Below, piece after piece: positions 32,346 through 45,255 of a stretch of DNA of 64,000 bases; within the stretch, counting starts at the first letter, position 1; each line of letters opens with the position of its first letter. The position numbers were made by a program, and so were the translations under genes. Source of the DNA: Erythroxylum novogranatense (Eukaryota > Streptophyta > Magnoliopsida > Malpighiales > Erythroxylaceae); contig CM057228.1 of NCBI GenBank assembly GCA_029891385.1, forward strand, positions 70,323,523 through 70,387,522, in the 5' to 3' direction. The notes below the pieces were generated by a model. It searched no databases and was not told the origin of the DNA. It saw nothing but the letters and a program-made list of their open reading frames with translations.

Positions 32346-32645
32346 TCTTCATTCATGAATGCATAATAGCATGAAAACCTACAAAAATTACTGAAAGAAA
32401 TACAACCCTTAGAGACACAAATATGTGAAAATGGAGGAAAGGAAGGAAAAAGAGAAACAAAAACAACAAAAATGTGCACAAATGTGAAGATTTTGATGAA
32501 AAATCTAAGCAAAATTACAAGATTTGGTGGAAACTTGAAACAAAATCAGCAAAATCTCTTAAAGGAGGGTTGTGCGACCGAAATTGGAAAGAGGGCTGCA
32601 TAAAGAAGAAACAAAATCTATTTTGCTATGCGTCTAATATGCACC

Positions 32646-32664
32646 ATTGTGACTAATTAATAAT

Positions 32665-32701
<37 letters not shown>

Positions 32702-34811
32702 TAATAAAAATTAATTAATGACAAAATTACTAAAATGTAATAATTAATAATTACTAATAACATCAATGAAAATTTTTAATAATATTTAATAACAAACAAT
32801 ATCATAATTAATAATCAAATAATAATCAATCAATAATAATTATTCAAGTGATTCTAATAGCACGCTTTCAATCAATTATATTGAATTAAACAATTAAAAG
32901 TTATATCTTTTTCGCAGGTGTGACACTTAAGTCATGCCTGTAAATCGTACAATCAATGAACTTAATTATATAAACATTTTTAGGGGTGAGAATTAAGTGA
33001 AGCTGTCACTCTACACTTAATTAATATTAATTAATAAATCTATTAATTATCAAAATTAATAAATTTGGTAATCAATTAATCTTATTTTAATTAATTAGTT
33101 ATACTTTTTAATATGTTGTAAATACATTATAATTAGATAATCAATTTATTTATGTTATAATTAATCAACTAACTAATGACATTTTACTTAATTAATTATT
33201 TATTTAATAAAATATTATATATAATGTTAATTACTTGGTAACAAGAAAAGAAAATAAAATGCGGTTGTGAATTAAAAGTCATAATCAGTACATGGAAGTC
33301 ACTTTGTGAATATTAAGTTACAAAGTGACTACTTACCTATATATACATCAATAATTAATTATATATTAATCATTATTAATTATAACTAAATAAGCTTAAA
33401 AGTAAATGATTAATAATTAATTTATAAATAAAGTATATTTTAATAAAGCAATTAATCTATTAAATTCTAATTACCATTAATTATATCAAAACTAATTAAT
33501 TAACAATTCCAAGCATGGCAATTAGGAGGCAATTAATTAATTATATTTAAATTAATTAAGTATACTTTTAGATTTTAAATACATTATAATTAATTAATCA
33601 ATTAATTATGTTATAATTAATAAATAAATTAATAATATTTAAATTACTAATTAATTATTTAAATAATCAATTAATTGTGTTATAATTACTCAACCAATTA
33701 ATAATATTTTACTTAATTAATTATTAATTTAATAAAATTGTTAGAAAATTATATAGGTGTTAATTACCTAGTAACAAGAAAAGAAAATAACATGCACGGT
33801 TGTGAGTTCTTAAAGATATGTTAATTAATTATTAATTAAGCTTATTCAGTTATAATTAATAATGATTAATATAAAATTAATTAATTGATGTATTAAAATA
33901 TAATTAATTGATTTAATAGTATGTATTAATATTTAGTATATATGTTACTCATGACCTGCATTATTAATTGTTAATTATTATAAATTATTATATAATAATA
34001 TTCACTATATATATATATAGGTAACTAGTCATACTTGTGATTTAATATTCACAGACATGATTGCCATGCATGGTTGTGAAATGTCAAGTCACAACAATGC
34101 ATGTTAACACCTATATAATTTTATAACTTTATTTAATAAATAAATAATTATTAATTAAAATATTTTAATTAGTTTATTAATTGTAACTTAATTAATTGAT
34201 TAATTAATTATAATATATTTAACACATATAAAAAGTATACTTAACTTATTAAAATAATTAATTAATTACCTCTTAATTGTTGCCTATAAATGTTAATTAA
34301 TTAATTTTGATATAATTAATGGTAATTAGAATATATTAAATTAATTAATTTATTAAAATATAATTTATTTATAAATTAATTATTAATCATTAATTGTTGC
34401 TTATTCAGTTATAATTAATAATGATTAATATACTATTAATTAATTGATGTATATATAATAAATAAATTGATTGATTAAAATATACTTTATTTATAAATTA
34501 ATTATTTTCATTAATCGTTAAGCTTATTCGGTTATAATTAATAATGATTAATAAATAAATGATTAATTGATGTATATATAGGCAATTAGTCTCGCTTGTG
34601 ACTTAATATTCATAGGCATGATTGCTATGCACGGTTGTGTCTTCTTAAGTTACAGGTATGACTACTTATCTATATATATATATACATCAATTAATTAATA
34701 TTTGGTTTTAATTAACACCTATATGATGTTATAACATCTTTTATTAAATAGTTAATTAATTAATTAAAATATTATTAGTTTGTTGATTTATTATAACATA
34801 ATTAATTGATT
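32646..34811 (+). repeat. Diverged satellite mosaic
   Basis: AATAAT runs at 32650-32705, then AT-rich DNA with pieces of the 39-64 kb satellite in both orientations. Forward pieces: GTGACTACTTACCTATATATAC at 33325-33346. Reverse pieces: TATATAGGTAACTAGTCATA at 34012-34031 and the TATATAGGCAATTAGTCTCG phrase at about 34573-34595. CACGGTTGTG-type motifs (33796, 34627) are a local feature. Units are broken and do not line up in a regular period. Confidence 0.55.
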
Positions 34812-35064
34812 AGCCCTCAAGGGGTGTGGCTCGATGGTTGAGAGCGGGGCTTGACTTTGGTTAGGTTTCAGGTTCGATTCCATGTTAGCCCCTCTTGTAA
34901 GAGCCTGGAGCAGCCGGGGTTTTACCTGTAGATGGAGAACTAGTTAGGCCCTCAATGATAAGGTGCCCCCGCTTGACTCGCCTGTGAGGTGGTGCGTCAG
35001 TTGGGCCCTCAGAGAGGTGTGCCCGCTTGGCCCGCCTACAGGGTTTTCTCGAATCCAAAAAAAA
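34812..35064 (+). mobile_element. tRNA-derived SINE with target duplications
   Basis: A GC-rich 250-bp island in AT-rich DNA. Box A-like TGGCTCGATGGTTGAGAGC is at 34827-34845 and box B GGTTCGATTCC at 34871-34881, an internal Pol III promoter. The body ends CTCGAATCC followed by an A run (35057-35066). AATTGATT occurs at 34804-34811 and 35065-35072 as direct flanking repeats. It has no coding capacity and would use LINE enzymes to move. The family is not identified. Confidence 0.8.
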
Positions 35065-35424
35065 AATTGATTGATTAATTAATTATAATATACTAACACA
35101 TATAAAATATAATTAATTAATTAAAATAGAAATAATTAATTAACTAATTTTGTTGAAATTAATAATAATTAAGATAAAATAAATTAACTCATTTATTTAA
35201 ATATAATTTATTTATAAATTAATTATCCATGATTTATCGTTAATTTTATTCATTATAATTAATCATAATGTATATATAATTAATTCATTGTTGCATTAAA
35301 ATATAATTAATTGATTAAGTAGTATATGCTGCATTATTAATTCTTAATTATTGTTAATTTTATATACTAATATTCAGTATATATATACCTCTTTAGTATA
35401 TACATAGCTTAAGTACTCCCGCTT

Positions 35425-35700
35425 GTGTTATATATGTCTACACTCTCCCTGTCACAATCGTGCTTATGTAACTCCAACGGATTCTTTACACGATCGTGCT
35501 TTTCCCAATATCTTCTAAGCACGATCGTGCAAATCCTCTAATGGTTACTCTATCACGATCGTGCACTCGTTTGAACCTCCCTCTTTGTTCTTCCTCTTTT
35601 TTGCTTAATTTACGATTTTTAACTTGTTTTCACTATTTCCTTTTCATTTTTACTTCCATTTCATCTCATTTCATTTCAAAATAAATGAAAATCTATCACT
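35425..35700 (+). repeat. CACGATCGTGC-rich block B
   Basis: TATATGTCTACACTCTCCCT opens the block. It then has ACAATCGTGC, ACACGATCGTGC, GCACGATCGTGC and CACGATCGTGCA, followed by the TTGTTCTTCCTC and CATTTCATCTCA phrases. Paralogous to 27236-27620 and 36735-37040. Confidence 0.75.
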
Positions 35701-36734
35701 TTTTTAATTTGATATTTATAAAATAATTACAATTAATGATTAATAATTACTAGATAAATAAAACTTTATTAAATATAATTTATAATTAATTTACTAATTA
35801 AGTTATTATAATAATATATTGATTACTTATTATTATTAAGTTAATTAAATGTATATTCACAAGCTTGAATTAAGTGTCACTATGACAAAGATATTTTCAT
35901 TTCTTAATTTAATATATTTAAAGTATAGTTTATTAATTAATTTTGATATAATTAATAATAATTAACATATAATAAATTCATTGATTTATTAAATTATACT
36001 TTATTTATAAATTAATTATTTATCATTAGTCGTTAAGTTTATTCAGTTATAATTAAAAATTATTAATATTGAATTAATTAATCGATGTATTAAAATATAA
36101 TTATAACATTAAGTAGTTAATGTTAATATTTAATATATATGTTAGTCATGACCTGCATTATTAATTGTTAGTTTTATTAATTATTATAGACTAATATTCA
36201 ATATAAATGTAACTATTCAAATGTTAATTAGTCACACTTTTGATAGTCACGGTCTTGCATATTATTTGTTTTTTCTTGTTAGTAGTTAATTAACACCTAT
36301 ATAATGTTATAACATCTTTATTAAATAGTTAATTAATTAATTAAAATATTATTAGTTTGTTGATTAATTATAACATAATTAATTGATTAATAAATTATAA
36401 TATACTTAACACGTATAAAAAATAATTAATCAAAATATAAATAATTAATTAATTTAGCTGAAATTAATAATAATTAAGATATAATAAATTAACTTATTTA
36501 TTCAAATATAATTTATTTATAAATTAATTATCCATGATCAATTATAATTAATTAATTGATGCATTAAAATATAGTTAATTGATTAAGTAGTACATGTTAA
36601 TATTTAGTATAAATATTACTCATGACCTGCATTATTAATTGTTAATTATTATTAATTTTTATATACTAATATTTAGTATATATATACCTCTTCAGTATAT
36701 ACATAGCGTAAGTACTCTCGCCCGTATTATATAT

Positions 36735-37040
36735 GTCTACACTCCCGCTGTTATGCACGATCGTGCAATTCCAGCTGATTCTTTGCTATCATGATCATGC
36801 TTATGCATGATCGTGTTTTTCCCGATATCTCCTCAATGTCACAAGCATGATTGTGCAAATCCTCTAAGGGTTACTTTGTCACGATCACGTAGCTCTTTTG
36901 AAAATCCCTCTTTGTTCTTCCTCTATTTTGCTTAATCTACGATTTCTAACTTATTTCTTCACTATTTTCTCTTCATTTTTACTTCCATTTCACCTCAACT
37001 CATTTCAATACAAATCAAAATCTATCACTAATTTAATTTG
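36735..37040 (+). repeat. CACGATCGTGC-rich block C
   Basis: Same layout as block B: TCTACACTCCC, GCACGATCGTGC at 36757-36768, more degraded CATGATCATGC and CACGATCACG motifs, then TTGTTCTTCCTC and a pyrimidine-rich end. More C-to-T-type decay than block B. Confidence 0.7.
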
Positions 37041-37500
37041 AAATTAATCTAAAATTCATAAAATATAATTTATATATAATTAATTTACTAATTAATAGAT
37101 TGATTACTTATTATTATTAATTCAATTAAATGTAAATTCATAGGCGTTAATTAAGTGTCACTGTGACAAAGATATTTTTTATTTCTCAATTAAAAATATT
37201 TAAAGTATAGTTAATTAATTAATTTGGATATAATTAATAATAATTAAAATGTAATGAATTCATTGATATATTAAATTATAGTTTATTTATAAATTAATTA
37301 TTTATCATTAATTGTTAAGTTAATTCAGTTATAATTAATAATAATTAATATGTAATTAATAATTTGGTGCATTAAAATATAATTAATAGATTAAATAGTT
37401 AATATTAATATTTAATATATATGTTAGTCATGACCTCGCATTATTAATCGTTAATTATTATATACTAATATTCGTATATATGTACCTCATCAAATGTTAA

Positions 37501-38338
37501 GTAATCACATCATCAATTAGTTTTAGGAATATGCTATTTTATATTCACAAATTATAACTTAATCAAATAACTTCATCAAATGCACGCTTTTCACACAACA
37601 TAAGAGAAGGCCAAAGAGCATATTTGGCTTAAATTAATACGTGGATGTAAATATTTAGAAACTATTAACAAAGCAATTATTTATTTCTGAAACAACAACA
37701 ATCCCTACATATATAACACACCAACGAAATGCTATCAATTAAACATAAATATTCAACTACAAAAACATGAAATACTATATAAACATCAATACCTACAATT
37801 ACATAATAAAGTGAAACTATTCAATAAACAAAAGTTTCTACTCACAAATTAAACATTCACGTAGCACTTATATTAAATATTGTTTTTTTTCTTAACATGG
37901 GCACATCATACCTATCATTCTCTTTACTTATCTTCTTCTTCATCGTAGCATCCTCTTTATCAACAATTCCATTTACAGCATCCAACTTCTCAACCGTCTC
38001 TAGGGCCTCGAATTTTTTCTTCTCTTTCTTCTTCTTTTTTCTTTGCGAGAACATTCTTAAACAGACTTAATAATATTCAATAATCAACAAAACGTGAACT
38101 TAAGAAGAAAACATCATAATATGAACTGTCACAATAATACCTTAATAATTAAACTAAAATTATACTCAACCAGGACTAAAAACACTAAATCATATAAACA
38201 CAAACACCAAAAAAACAAATTAATAATAACAACAAATTATTTTCTCATTTAATAATTAAAGATATTAAAAGATCAATTCAGTGAACACAACCTATTTGTG
38301 AACAAGCTATTCTTCACATGCATAATCATAATTAACAG
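37501..38338. other. AT-rich with a lysine-rich minus ORF
   Basis: Only one small frame stands out: minus 38054-37857, 65 codons, with a KKKKKEKKKFEALETVEKLD stretch that could form a charged helix. It has no family signature and low complexity, so I do not claim a gene. The rest holds nothing I recognise. Confidence 0.3.
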
Positions 38339-39264
38339 TGTTGGACCCCACACCCCACCCGTAGGTGTTTGGGGGTTATACCCAGGCGTGTGTTTGCGGG
38401 TTATACCGCGACATTCAACCTTAATCAGTATTGTCCTCTTTGGGAATCGAACTCGCGACCCCTCAAGGTTTTGTTGTTTTTAAGAACACGCCTCTTACCA
38501 TTGAGCCATTGGTATAACCCCAAGCACCTACTGGTGGGTGTGGGGTCCAATATTAAAACCTTGAGGGGTCGTAAGTTCGATTCCCAAGGGGACAATCTTG
38601 ATTAAGTTGATGTCAGTAGTATAACTCAAGAACACCTGGCCAGAGGTATAACATGCAAACACCTAGGGTGGGGGTGGGGTCCAACATTAAAAGGCGCCTT
38701 TTAATGTTGGACCCCACCCTCACTCTTAGGTGTTTTGTTATACCACTCATGTGTTCATGGTTATACCACTAAGATTCAACTCAATCAAGATTGTCCCATC
38801 TGGCCTCAGGGTTTTGTTCCACTTTGTGTGGACGCCTCTTACCATTGAGCTAAACACCCGCCGTGGTATAACCCGCAAACACCTAAGGGTGGAGGGTGGG
38901 GTCCAACATTAACTTGGCTCAATGGTAAGAGGCGTGTTGCTAGATAGCAACAAAACCTTGAGGTCTTGTGTTCGAGTCGTGACTCACGCAAGTGCCAAAG
39001 AGGATAATACCTGGAGTGATGGCGGTAGAGACCGGGCTCTACATTAAAAAGGTGCTTTTTAATGTTGGACCCCACACCCCACCCGTAGGTTAGCTCAATG
39101 GTAAGAGGCGTGCTGCTAGATAGCAACAAAACCTTGAGGTCAGGGGTTCGAATCCTGACCAAAGAGGACAATACCAATTTGTGTTGGATGCCGCAGTATC
39201 ACCCAAGAACACACGCCTGCAAGATAACTCGCAAACACCTACGGGTGGGGTGTGGGGTCCAACA
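38339..39264. mobile_element. Fold-back cluster of tRNA-like modules with 33-bp terminal inverted repeats
   Basis: Begins TGTTGGACCCCACACCCCAC and ends with the exact complement of the first 33 bases. Inside, at least five partial copies of one module lie in alternating orientation. The module has a box A-like TGGCTCAATGGTAAGAGG, GCAACAAAACCTTGAGGTC, a box B GGTTCGAATCC, GTATAACCC.CAAACACCTA, and an end GGGGTCCAACATT. Perfect palindromic joints (ATTAAAAGGCGCCTTTTAAT, 38687-38706) link head-to-head copies. It lies at the left edge of the big satellite. It is likely a SINE or tRNA-derived family built into a fold-back element; no protein is coded. Confidence 0.7.
39091..39155 (+). promoter_or_regulatory. 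Pol III-type box A and box B in the best module
   Basis: TAGCTCAATGG (39091-39101) and GGTTCGAATCC (39145-39155) match plant tRNA box A and B consensus. Spacing (54 bp) is longer than in most tRNAs. No cloverleaf stem pairing is evident, so it is a tRNA-like promoter and not a tRNA gene. Another box A is at 38915-38925 with a weaker box B. Confidence 0.6.
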
Positions 39265-42200
39265 CCCAGCATGGTAGTCATGTCTGTGAATACACATCAG
39301 TTAATTAATAATATATTAATCATAATTAATTATAAGTGAATAAGATTAACAACTAATGATTAACAATTACTTTATAAATAAAGTATAATTTAACAAATCT
39401 TTTAATTTATTATATTCTAATCACCGTTATAAATCAATTATAACATTTTCGTAAATCAATTAATTTTCTATATTTTAATTAACTTATAATATTTTGATGA
39501 CTGAAATTATAATTTAATTTAATAAATAGTTATAATTAAATTAATTAAAGATATTTTTAGAATACGTAATTAAAAATGGGAAAAATGTTTGTATGTATTA
39601 ATAATAAGATAAGAAATATTTATGTGTTAATAATCAATAATTGATTAGTTAATTAACAAGATTTCATCAAATCAACGAATTAATTAATTAATAAGATTTA
39701 AATAAATCAATTATTTAATTATATATTGATTATTTTGAATTATAGTTTATTTAATTTTATTTGTTTCAGAATTAAAATAGATCTTTTGTAGGCATTACAC
39801 TTAAATCACGTATGTGATTCTGTAATAATAAAAGTTTATTTTATTTTAATTAAATCAATAATTATTTATTTTGTTATTAATAAATAATATGCTTAAGTCA
39901 CGCTTGTGACTCCTATAATAATAAATTTTAATTTTATTTTAAGTAACTAATCAATTAAATATTTTGTTATTAACTAAAACTTATTTTAATTAGTCAATTA
40001 ATTATATATATTATATTTAATAACAATTAAAAATAAGCACTAATTCTATTTAAATAATTAAAAATAAATTAATTATATTTTAATAAATCAATACTTAATT
40101 AATTATTTATTTAATAAAAATTTATAAAATTATACAAAGTGCTAATTGCTGTAAAAAGAAAATAATATGCGTGACATGGTAGTCATGCTGTGAATATTAA
40201 GTCACAGTGTGACTACTTACCTATATATACACATCAATTAATTAATAATATATTAATCGCTTTTAATTATAATATAGTAAGACCGACAGTTAAAGATTAA
40301 TAATTAATTTATAAATAAAGCAAAATTTAATAAATCATTTAATTTATTATATTATATTTACCGTTATTAATCTAGTATCACATTTTCGTAAATGAATTAA
40401 TTAATTACATTTTAATTAACTGATATTATTTTAATTAAATGAAATTATATTTTAATTTACTAAATAGTCATAATTAAATTCATTAAAGAAATTTAAAATA
40501 TGTAATTAAAAATAGGAAAAATATTTCGACGCATTAATAATACCATAAGTAATAATTACATGTTAATAATCAATAATTAATTAATTGATTAATATGATCT
40601 TAATAAATCAATTATTTAATTATATATTGATTATTATGAATTATATTTTAAATAATATTATTTAATTAAAGAATTAAAAATAAATCTTTCCACAGGCATG
40701 ACACTTAAGTCACGCTTAGTGACTATTGTAATAGTAAAGTTTATTTTATTTTAATTAAAAATCAATAAATTATTTTTATTAATTAATAATATACTTAAGT
40801 CACGTCTGTGACTTTTATAATAATTAAAATTCATTTCATTTCAAGTATTTATTGAATTAATGATTTTTATATATTAATAATATATTATAATTAGGCAATT
40901 AAATTTATATAAATTAATTTGATAAAAAGAAAATATAAGCACTAATTCTATTTAATTAATTAAAGAATACATTAATTATATTCTAACAAATCAACACTTA
41001 ATTAATTATTTATTTAATTAAAATGTTGTAAAATTATATAGGTGTTCAATGCCCTAAAAGAAAATAACATGCAAAGCATGTGAATATAAGTCACAGCGCA
41101 ACTATTTACCTCTATATATAGATCAATTAATTAATAATACATTAATCATTATTAATTATAACTGAACAAGATTAATAGTTCATGATTAACAGTGAATTTA
41201 TAAATAAAGTATAATTTAATAAATTATTTAATTTGTTGTGTTCTAATAACCATTATTAATCGGTATCACACTTTTATAAGTCAATTAATTAATTTTATTT
41301 TAATGAACTGACAATATTTTAGTTACTTGAAATTACATTTTAATTAACTAAATAGTTGTAAATAAAATCATTAAAGATATTTTAAAATATGTAATTAAAA
41401 TGGAAAAATATTTTAGAAGCATTAATAATGACATTAAGTAATAATTACGTGTTAATAATAAATAATAAATTAATTAATAAGATTTCAATAAATAAATTAT
41501 TTAATTATATGTTGATTATTATGAATTATATTTTAATTAATTTTATTTTATTAAGGATTTAAAAATAAACCTTTTCACAGATGTGACACTTCAATCACGT
41601 CAATGACTCCTATAATAGTAAAAGTTTATTTTATTTTAATTAAATAACCAATTAATTATTTTTCATTAATCAATAATATACTTAAGTCATACTGTGACTC
41701 CTATAATAACAAAACTCTATTTTATTTTAAGTAATTCATCAATTAATTATTTTTCTATTAATTAATAATATATTACAATTAGTAAATAAATTTTATATAT
41801 GTTATATTTAATAAAATGAAAAATAATCACTAACTCTATTTAAGTAATTGAAGAATAAATTAATTATATTTTAAGAAATTAACATTTTTTAATTAATTAT
41901 ATAATAAAATGTTATAAAATTATATAAGGATTAATTGCCCTTAAAAGAAAATAACATGCATGACATGGTAGTCACGCCTATGAATATTAAGTCACAGTGT
42001 GACTACTTTCTTATATATATACATCAATTAATTAATAATATATTAATGATTATTATTTATAATATAATAAGATAACAGTTAACGATTAATAATTAATTTA
42101 AAATAAAGTTTAATTTAATAAATCGCTTATATTTTTATATTCTAACAACCATTATTAATCAAGTATCACATTTTCATAAATCAATTAATTAATTATATTT

Positions 42201-43159
42201 TAAGAAACTCATAATATTTTAATTACATGAAATTATAATTTAATTTACTAAATAGTTGTAATTAAATTCATTAAATTTTTTGTAGAATATGTTATAAAAA
42301 TGGGAAAACTATTTCAGACGCATTAATAATAACATAAGCCACGCTTGTGACTCCTATAATAATAATTTTTATTTTATTTTAAGTTATTAAATAATTAATT
42401 ATTATTTTTAATTAATAACATATTATAATTAGACAATTAATTATATCTATTATATTTAATAAAATAAGCAATAATTCTATTTCATTAATTAAAAATAAAT
42501 TAATTATATTTTAATAAATCAATACTTAATTAATTAGTTATTTTATAAAATGTTATAAAATTATATAGGTGTTAATTGCCTATAAAAGGAAATAACATGC
42601 AAGACATAGTAGTCACGCTTTAAACACTAAGTCACACGCGTGATGACTTACCTATATATATACATCAATTAATTAACAATATATTAATCATTACTAATTA
42701 TAACTTACTAAGATTAACAGTTAATGATTGACAATTAATTTATAAATAAAGTATAATTTTATAAATTATTTTATTTATTATATTCTAATTACCATTATTA
42801 ATCAAGTATGAATTTTCATAAATCAATTACTTAATTATATTTTAATTAACGATAATATTTTAATTACATGAAATTATATTTCAATTTTCTAAATAGTTAT
42901 AATTAAATTTATTAAAGATATTTTAAGAATATGTAATTAAAAAGGGAAAATATTTGATTTATTAATAATAACATAAGTAATAATTATGTGTTAATAATCA
43001 ATAATTAATTAATTAATACGATGTCCATAAATTAATTATTTAATTATATATTGATTATTATGAATTACATTTTAATTAATTTTATTTAGTTAAGGAATTA
43101 AAAAATAGATCTTTGCACAGGTGTGACACTTAAGTCAAGTTTGAGACTCCTATAATAGT
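39265..43159 (+). repeat. ~0.9-kb hairpin satellite, forward orientation
   Basis: Units are anchored by GACTACTTACCTATATA-type phrases at 40211, 41099, 42001 and 42642 (spacing 888, 902 and 641). Each unit is extremely AT-rich except for short dyads. One is CACAGGCGTGACACTTAAGT, continuing into GTCACGCCTGTG. A second is CTTAAGTCACGCTTGTGAC. A third is a pair GTAGTCACGCCTGTGA ... TCACAGTGTGACTAC around ATATTAAG. The 641-bp unit lacks about 250 bp, with its junction at about 42340. No gene is present. Confidence 0.85.
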
Positions 43160-43164
43160 AAAAG

Positions 43165-43640
43165 TGATACGAAAATCTCAAGAAAATAAGGTTCTTGAAA
43201 CCCCCTAATTCTATTGAATCAAAACCTCAATCTTTCTATTCTAAGAACCTGCTAGTTCAAACCCCAATTATACGAAATTGAGACCCAAACCTAAAGAAAA
43301 CAGAAGAATTGAACACGTCACAAGTGATTACCTTAATAAATGATGCAATCCTTGAAGTAACAATAAGAAGAACACACCTTTCTTGAAGAGAATTTCTCTT
43401 AATTTTGTTAATCAACCAAATCTGATGATTACAAGGATAAAATAAGGTATTTATACCTTTGCTCACGTCCTAAACCTAAAACGATAGGTTACAAGACTCT
43501 TTAATGCTAAAACAAGCCAAATCCTAACTAGTTTAGGAGTTTATAGCCCAACAATGCAATCTGATCCTAATCCACTTAGGATTGGGCTAAAATAACATAA
43601 ATAAGACCAAAATAACTTAAATAAACCTAAGGGGGCGAAT
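43165..43640 (-). repeat. Truncated 3' LTR of the deleted gypsy element
   Basis: About 476 bp matching 45256-45735 with scattered differences. Identity ends at the CCTAAGGGGG phrase (43627-43636 and 45718-45727), where gag sequence is joined. Confidence 0.8.
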
Positions 43641-43649
43641 GGGCAAATA

Positions 43650-44171
43650 TCATCTCTACTTTCCTTTCCCACTCCAAGTAGGCATCAACACCATTCCTTC
43701 TTTGAAATGGTGACATCTTCATTTTGATGTTGCCAATTTTTCTATCTATCCTTTCAATCTTTTCCTCCTCTCTGCCTTTTTCAGCTATTCATCTATAACC
43801 ACCTCTATTTCGGCCTCTATCTCCTCTACCACCTCTTGCATTGTCTCGGCCTCCAGACCACTCTTCCTCATCAAATCCATCTTCATCTTGCTCCTCCTCA
43901 TAGTGATAATGATTATGAATTGAAGAACTCTTCTTCTTGCCCCATTATTCCTTGAAGATTCGGCTTGGATAGTTCTGAGAAGTCTATCTTGTCTTTCAAA
44001 GTTTCTATCTTGTTGCTCAAACTTGTCTTTGATTTCAAGGAACATAGTCTCTATTATCTTGAACTGATTTTGCATTCCTTCAAGAGTAAAGATTGTATTT
44101 CGTTGGTCCTCTTCGCTCTCATCACTCTTTCCATCTTTATTGCTATTATGAGACATGATTAATTCCTGCAA
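43650..44171 (-). pseudogene. Ty3/gypsy gag fragment
   Basis: Minus frame from 44171: MQELIMSHNSNKDGKSDESE, LEGMQNQFKIIETMFLEIKD and FERQDRLLRTIQAE, a predicted coiled-coil start. After a shift an acidic/RG-rich part follows, then KMKMSPFQRRNGVDAYLEWE and RKVEMIF. The KM.(I/M)P.FQG+ND.DAYLEWE motif is typical of plant Ty3/gypsy gag just before the capsid helices. The gag is cut at 43650, where LTR sequence begins. Frameshifts and the deletion make it non-functional. Confidence 0.7.
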
Positions 44172-45236
44172 GAAAACGTTACAAACCTCACAACACTCTC
44201 TTACGTATTTCTCTCTATAACAGAATTTCCCACTCGTGGTTCACACAATAAAATGGCTTTTCACTATATAACCTAACACTCTTGCCTTTTTCCACTCAAG
44301 TGCCTTCTTTATTGTTACTTTTTAGGATCACTTCAACAAGATCAAGGAAATCAATAAGCAATAAGTTCAAGTAGAAAGCACAAAGATAATAAGCCTAATA
44401 AAGAAAAATGAATAGATGACACAAATTTAGAAGCAAAATATTGTAAGTGTCAATACACGGATGAAGAGTAGTGTAGACAATGATTCTTGTGTCAATTGAA
44501 TAATTATGAGTGCAACAATTGTTCAAGTCAATGTAGAAAAGCAAAGATAGGTACCAAAACAAGAAATAAACTAGGAAACAAAGAAAGACACACAAAATTA
44601 CGACAAAACTCACCGAACCCGAGATCAAAATTTTTCTTTTTTATTTTAATATCCCAATCTGCCCAAAATTCCAAGAATAGAACAAAAGATTAAAAGAAAA
44701 CGTTTCTTGATAGGTTCTTGAATGAAAGAAGGACAATCTTAATGAATCTTTAATGATAAGAACAAATCTTGAATGAAAGCTCAAACAAAGATCCAAAGAA
44801 TCACAATCTTGGATGTTTCTTGGTAGGTTCTTGAATCAAAGAAAGACAATCTAGATGAATCTTGAATGATAAGAACAAATCTTGAATGAAAGATCAAACA
44901 AAGATTCAAAGAATCACAATCTTGGATGTTTCTTGATCAATCTTGAAATTTCTTTTCTTTTCGTTCTATTGTTCACGTTTTTTTCTTTTTCTCTACTGTT
45001 CATTTTTTTCTTTTCTTTCTATTGTTCACTTTTTTTTTTGCCTTTTGCCCTTTTTTCTTTTTTTTTGTTTTTTTAAATTGTTGATCGAGAAAACAAAGAA
45101 TCAATTAAGGAAACAAAAACATAAAGAACCAATAATGGTAGATTCGTTTCAAGCAATTAAACTTTTTTTTTTTAACTTTTCTAAGGAATCAACAAAGAAA
45201 ATAATGAAAGATACGTATGAGTTCAATAGAATTAAG

Positions 45237-45255
45237 ACAAAGCTCTAATACTAAC
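45237..45255 (-). other. Primer-binding site, degraded
   Basis: The minus strand reads GTTAGTATTAGAGCTTTG right after the LTR end, a diverged TGGTATCAGAGC. Confidence 0.5.

Larger units (their letters stand above)
35073..37500 (+). repeat. Two copies of a ~1.29-kb AT-rich repeat
   Basis: The stretch from about 35330 (GCATTATTAATT, then ACTAATATTCAGTATATATA, TACATAGCTTAAGTACTC) recurs at about 36625, so the period is about 1.29 kb. Each copy contains a GCACGATCGTGC-rich block and then a satellite-like AT-rich part. A further partial copy begins near 37430. Inside are pieces of the 0.9-kb satellite. Confidence 0.65.

Noticed and set aside
37857..38054. Lysine-rich minus ORF as a gene
   Set aside because: Short, low complexity, no start context or family match.
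38339..39264. tRNA genes
   Set aside because: Box A and B are present but no acceptor or anticodon stems pair, and the modules are repeated within a fold-back unit.
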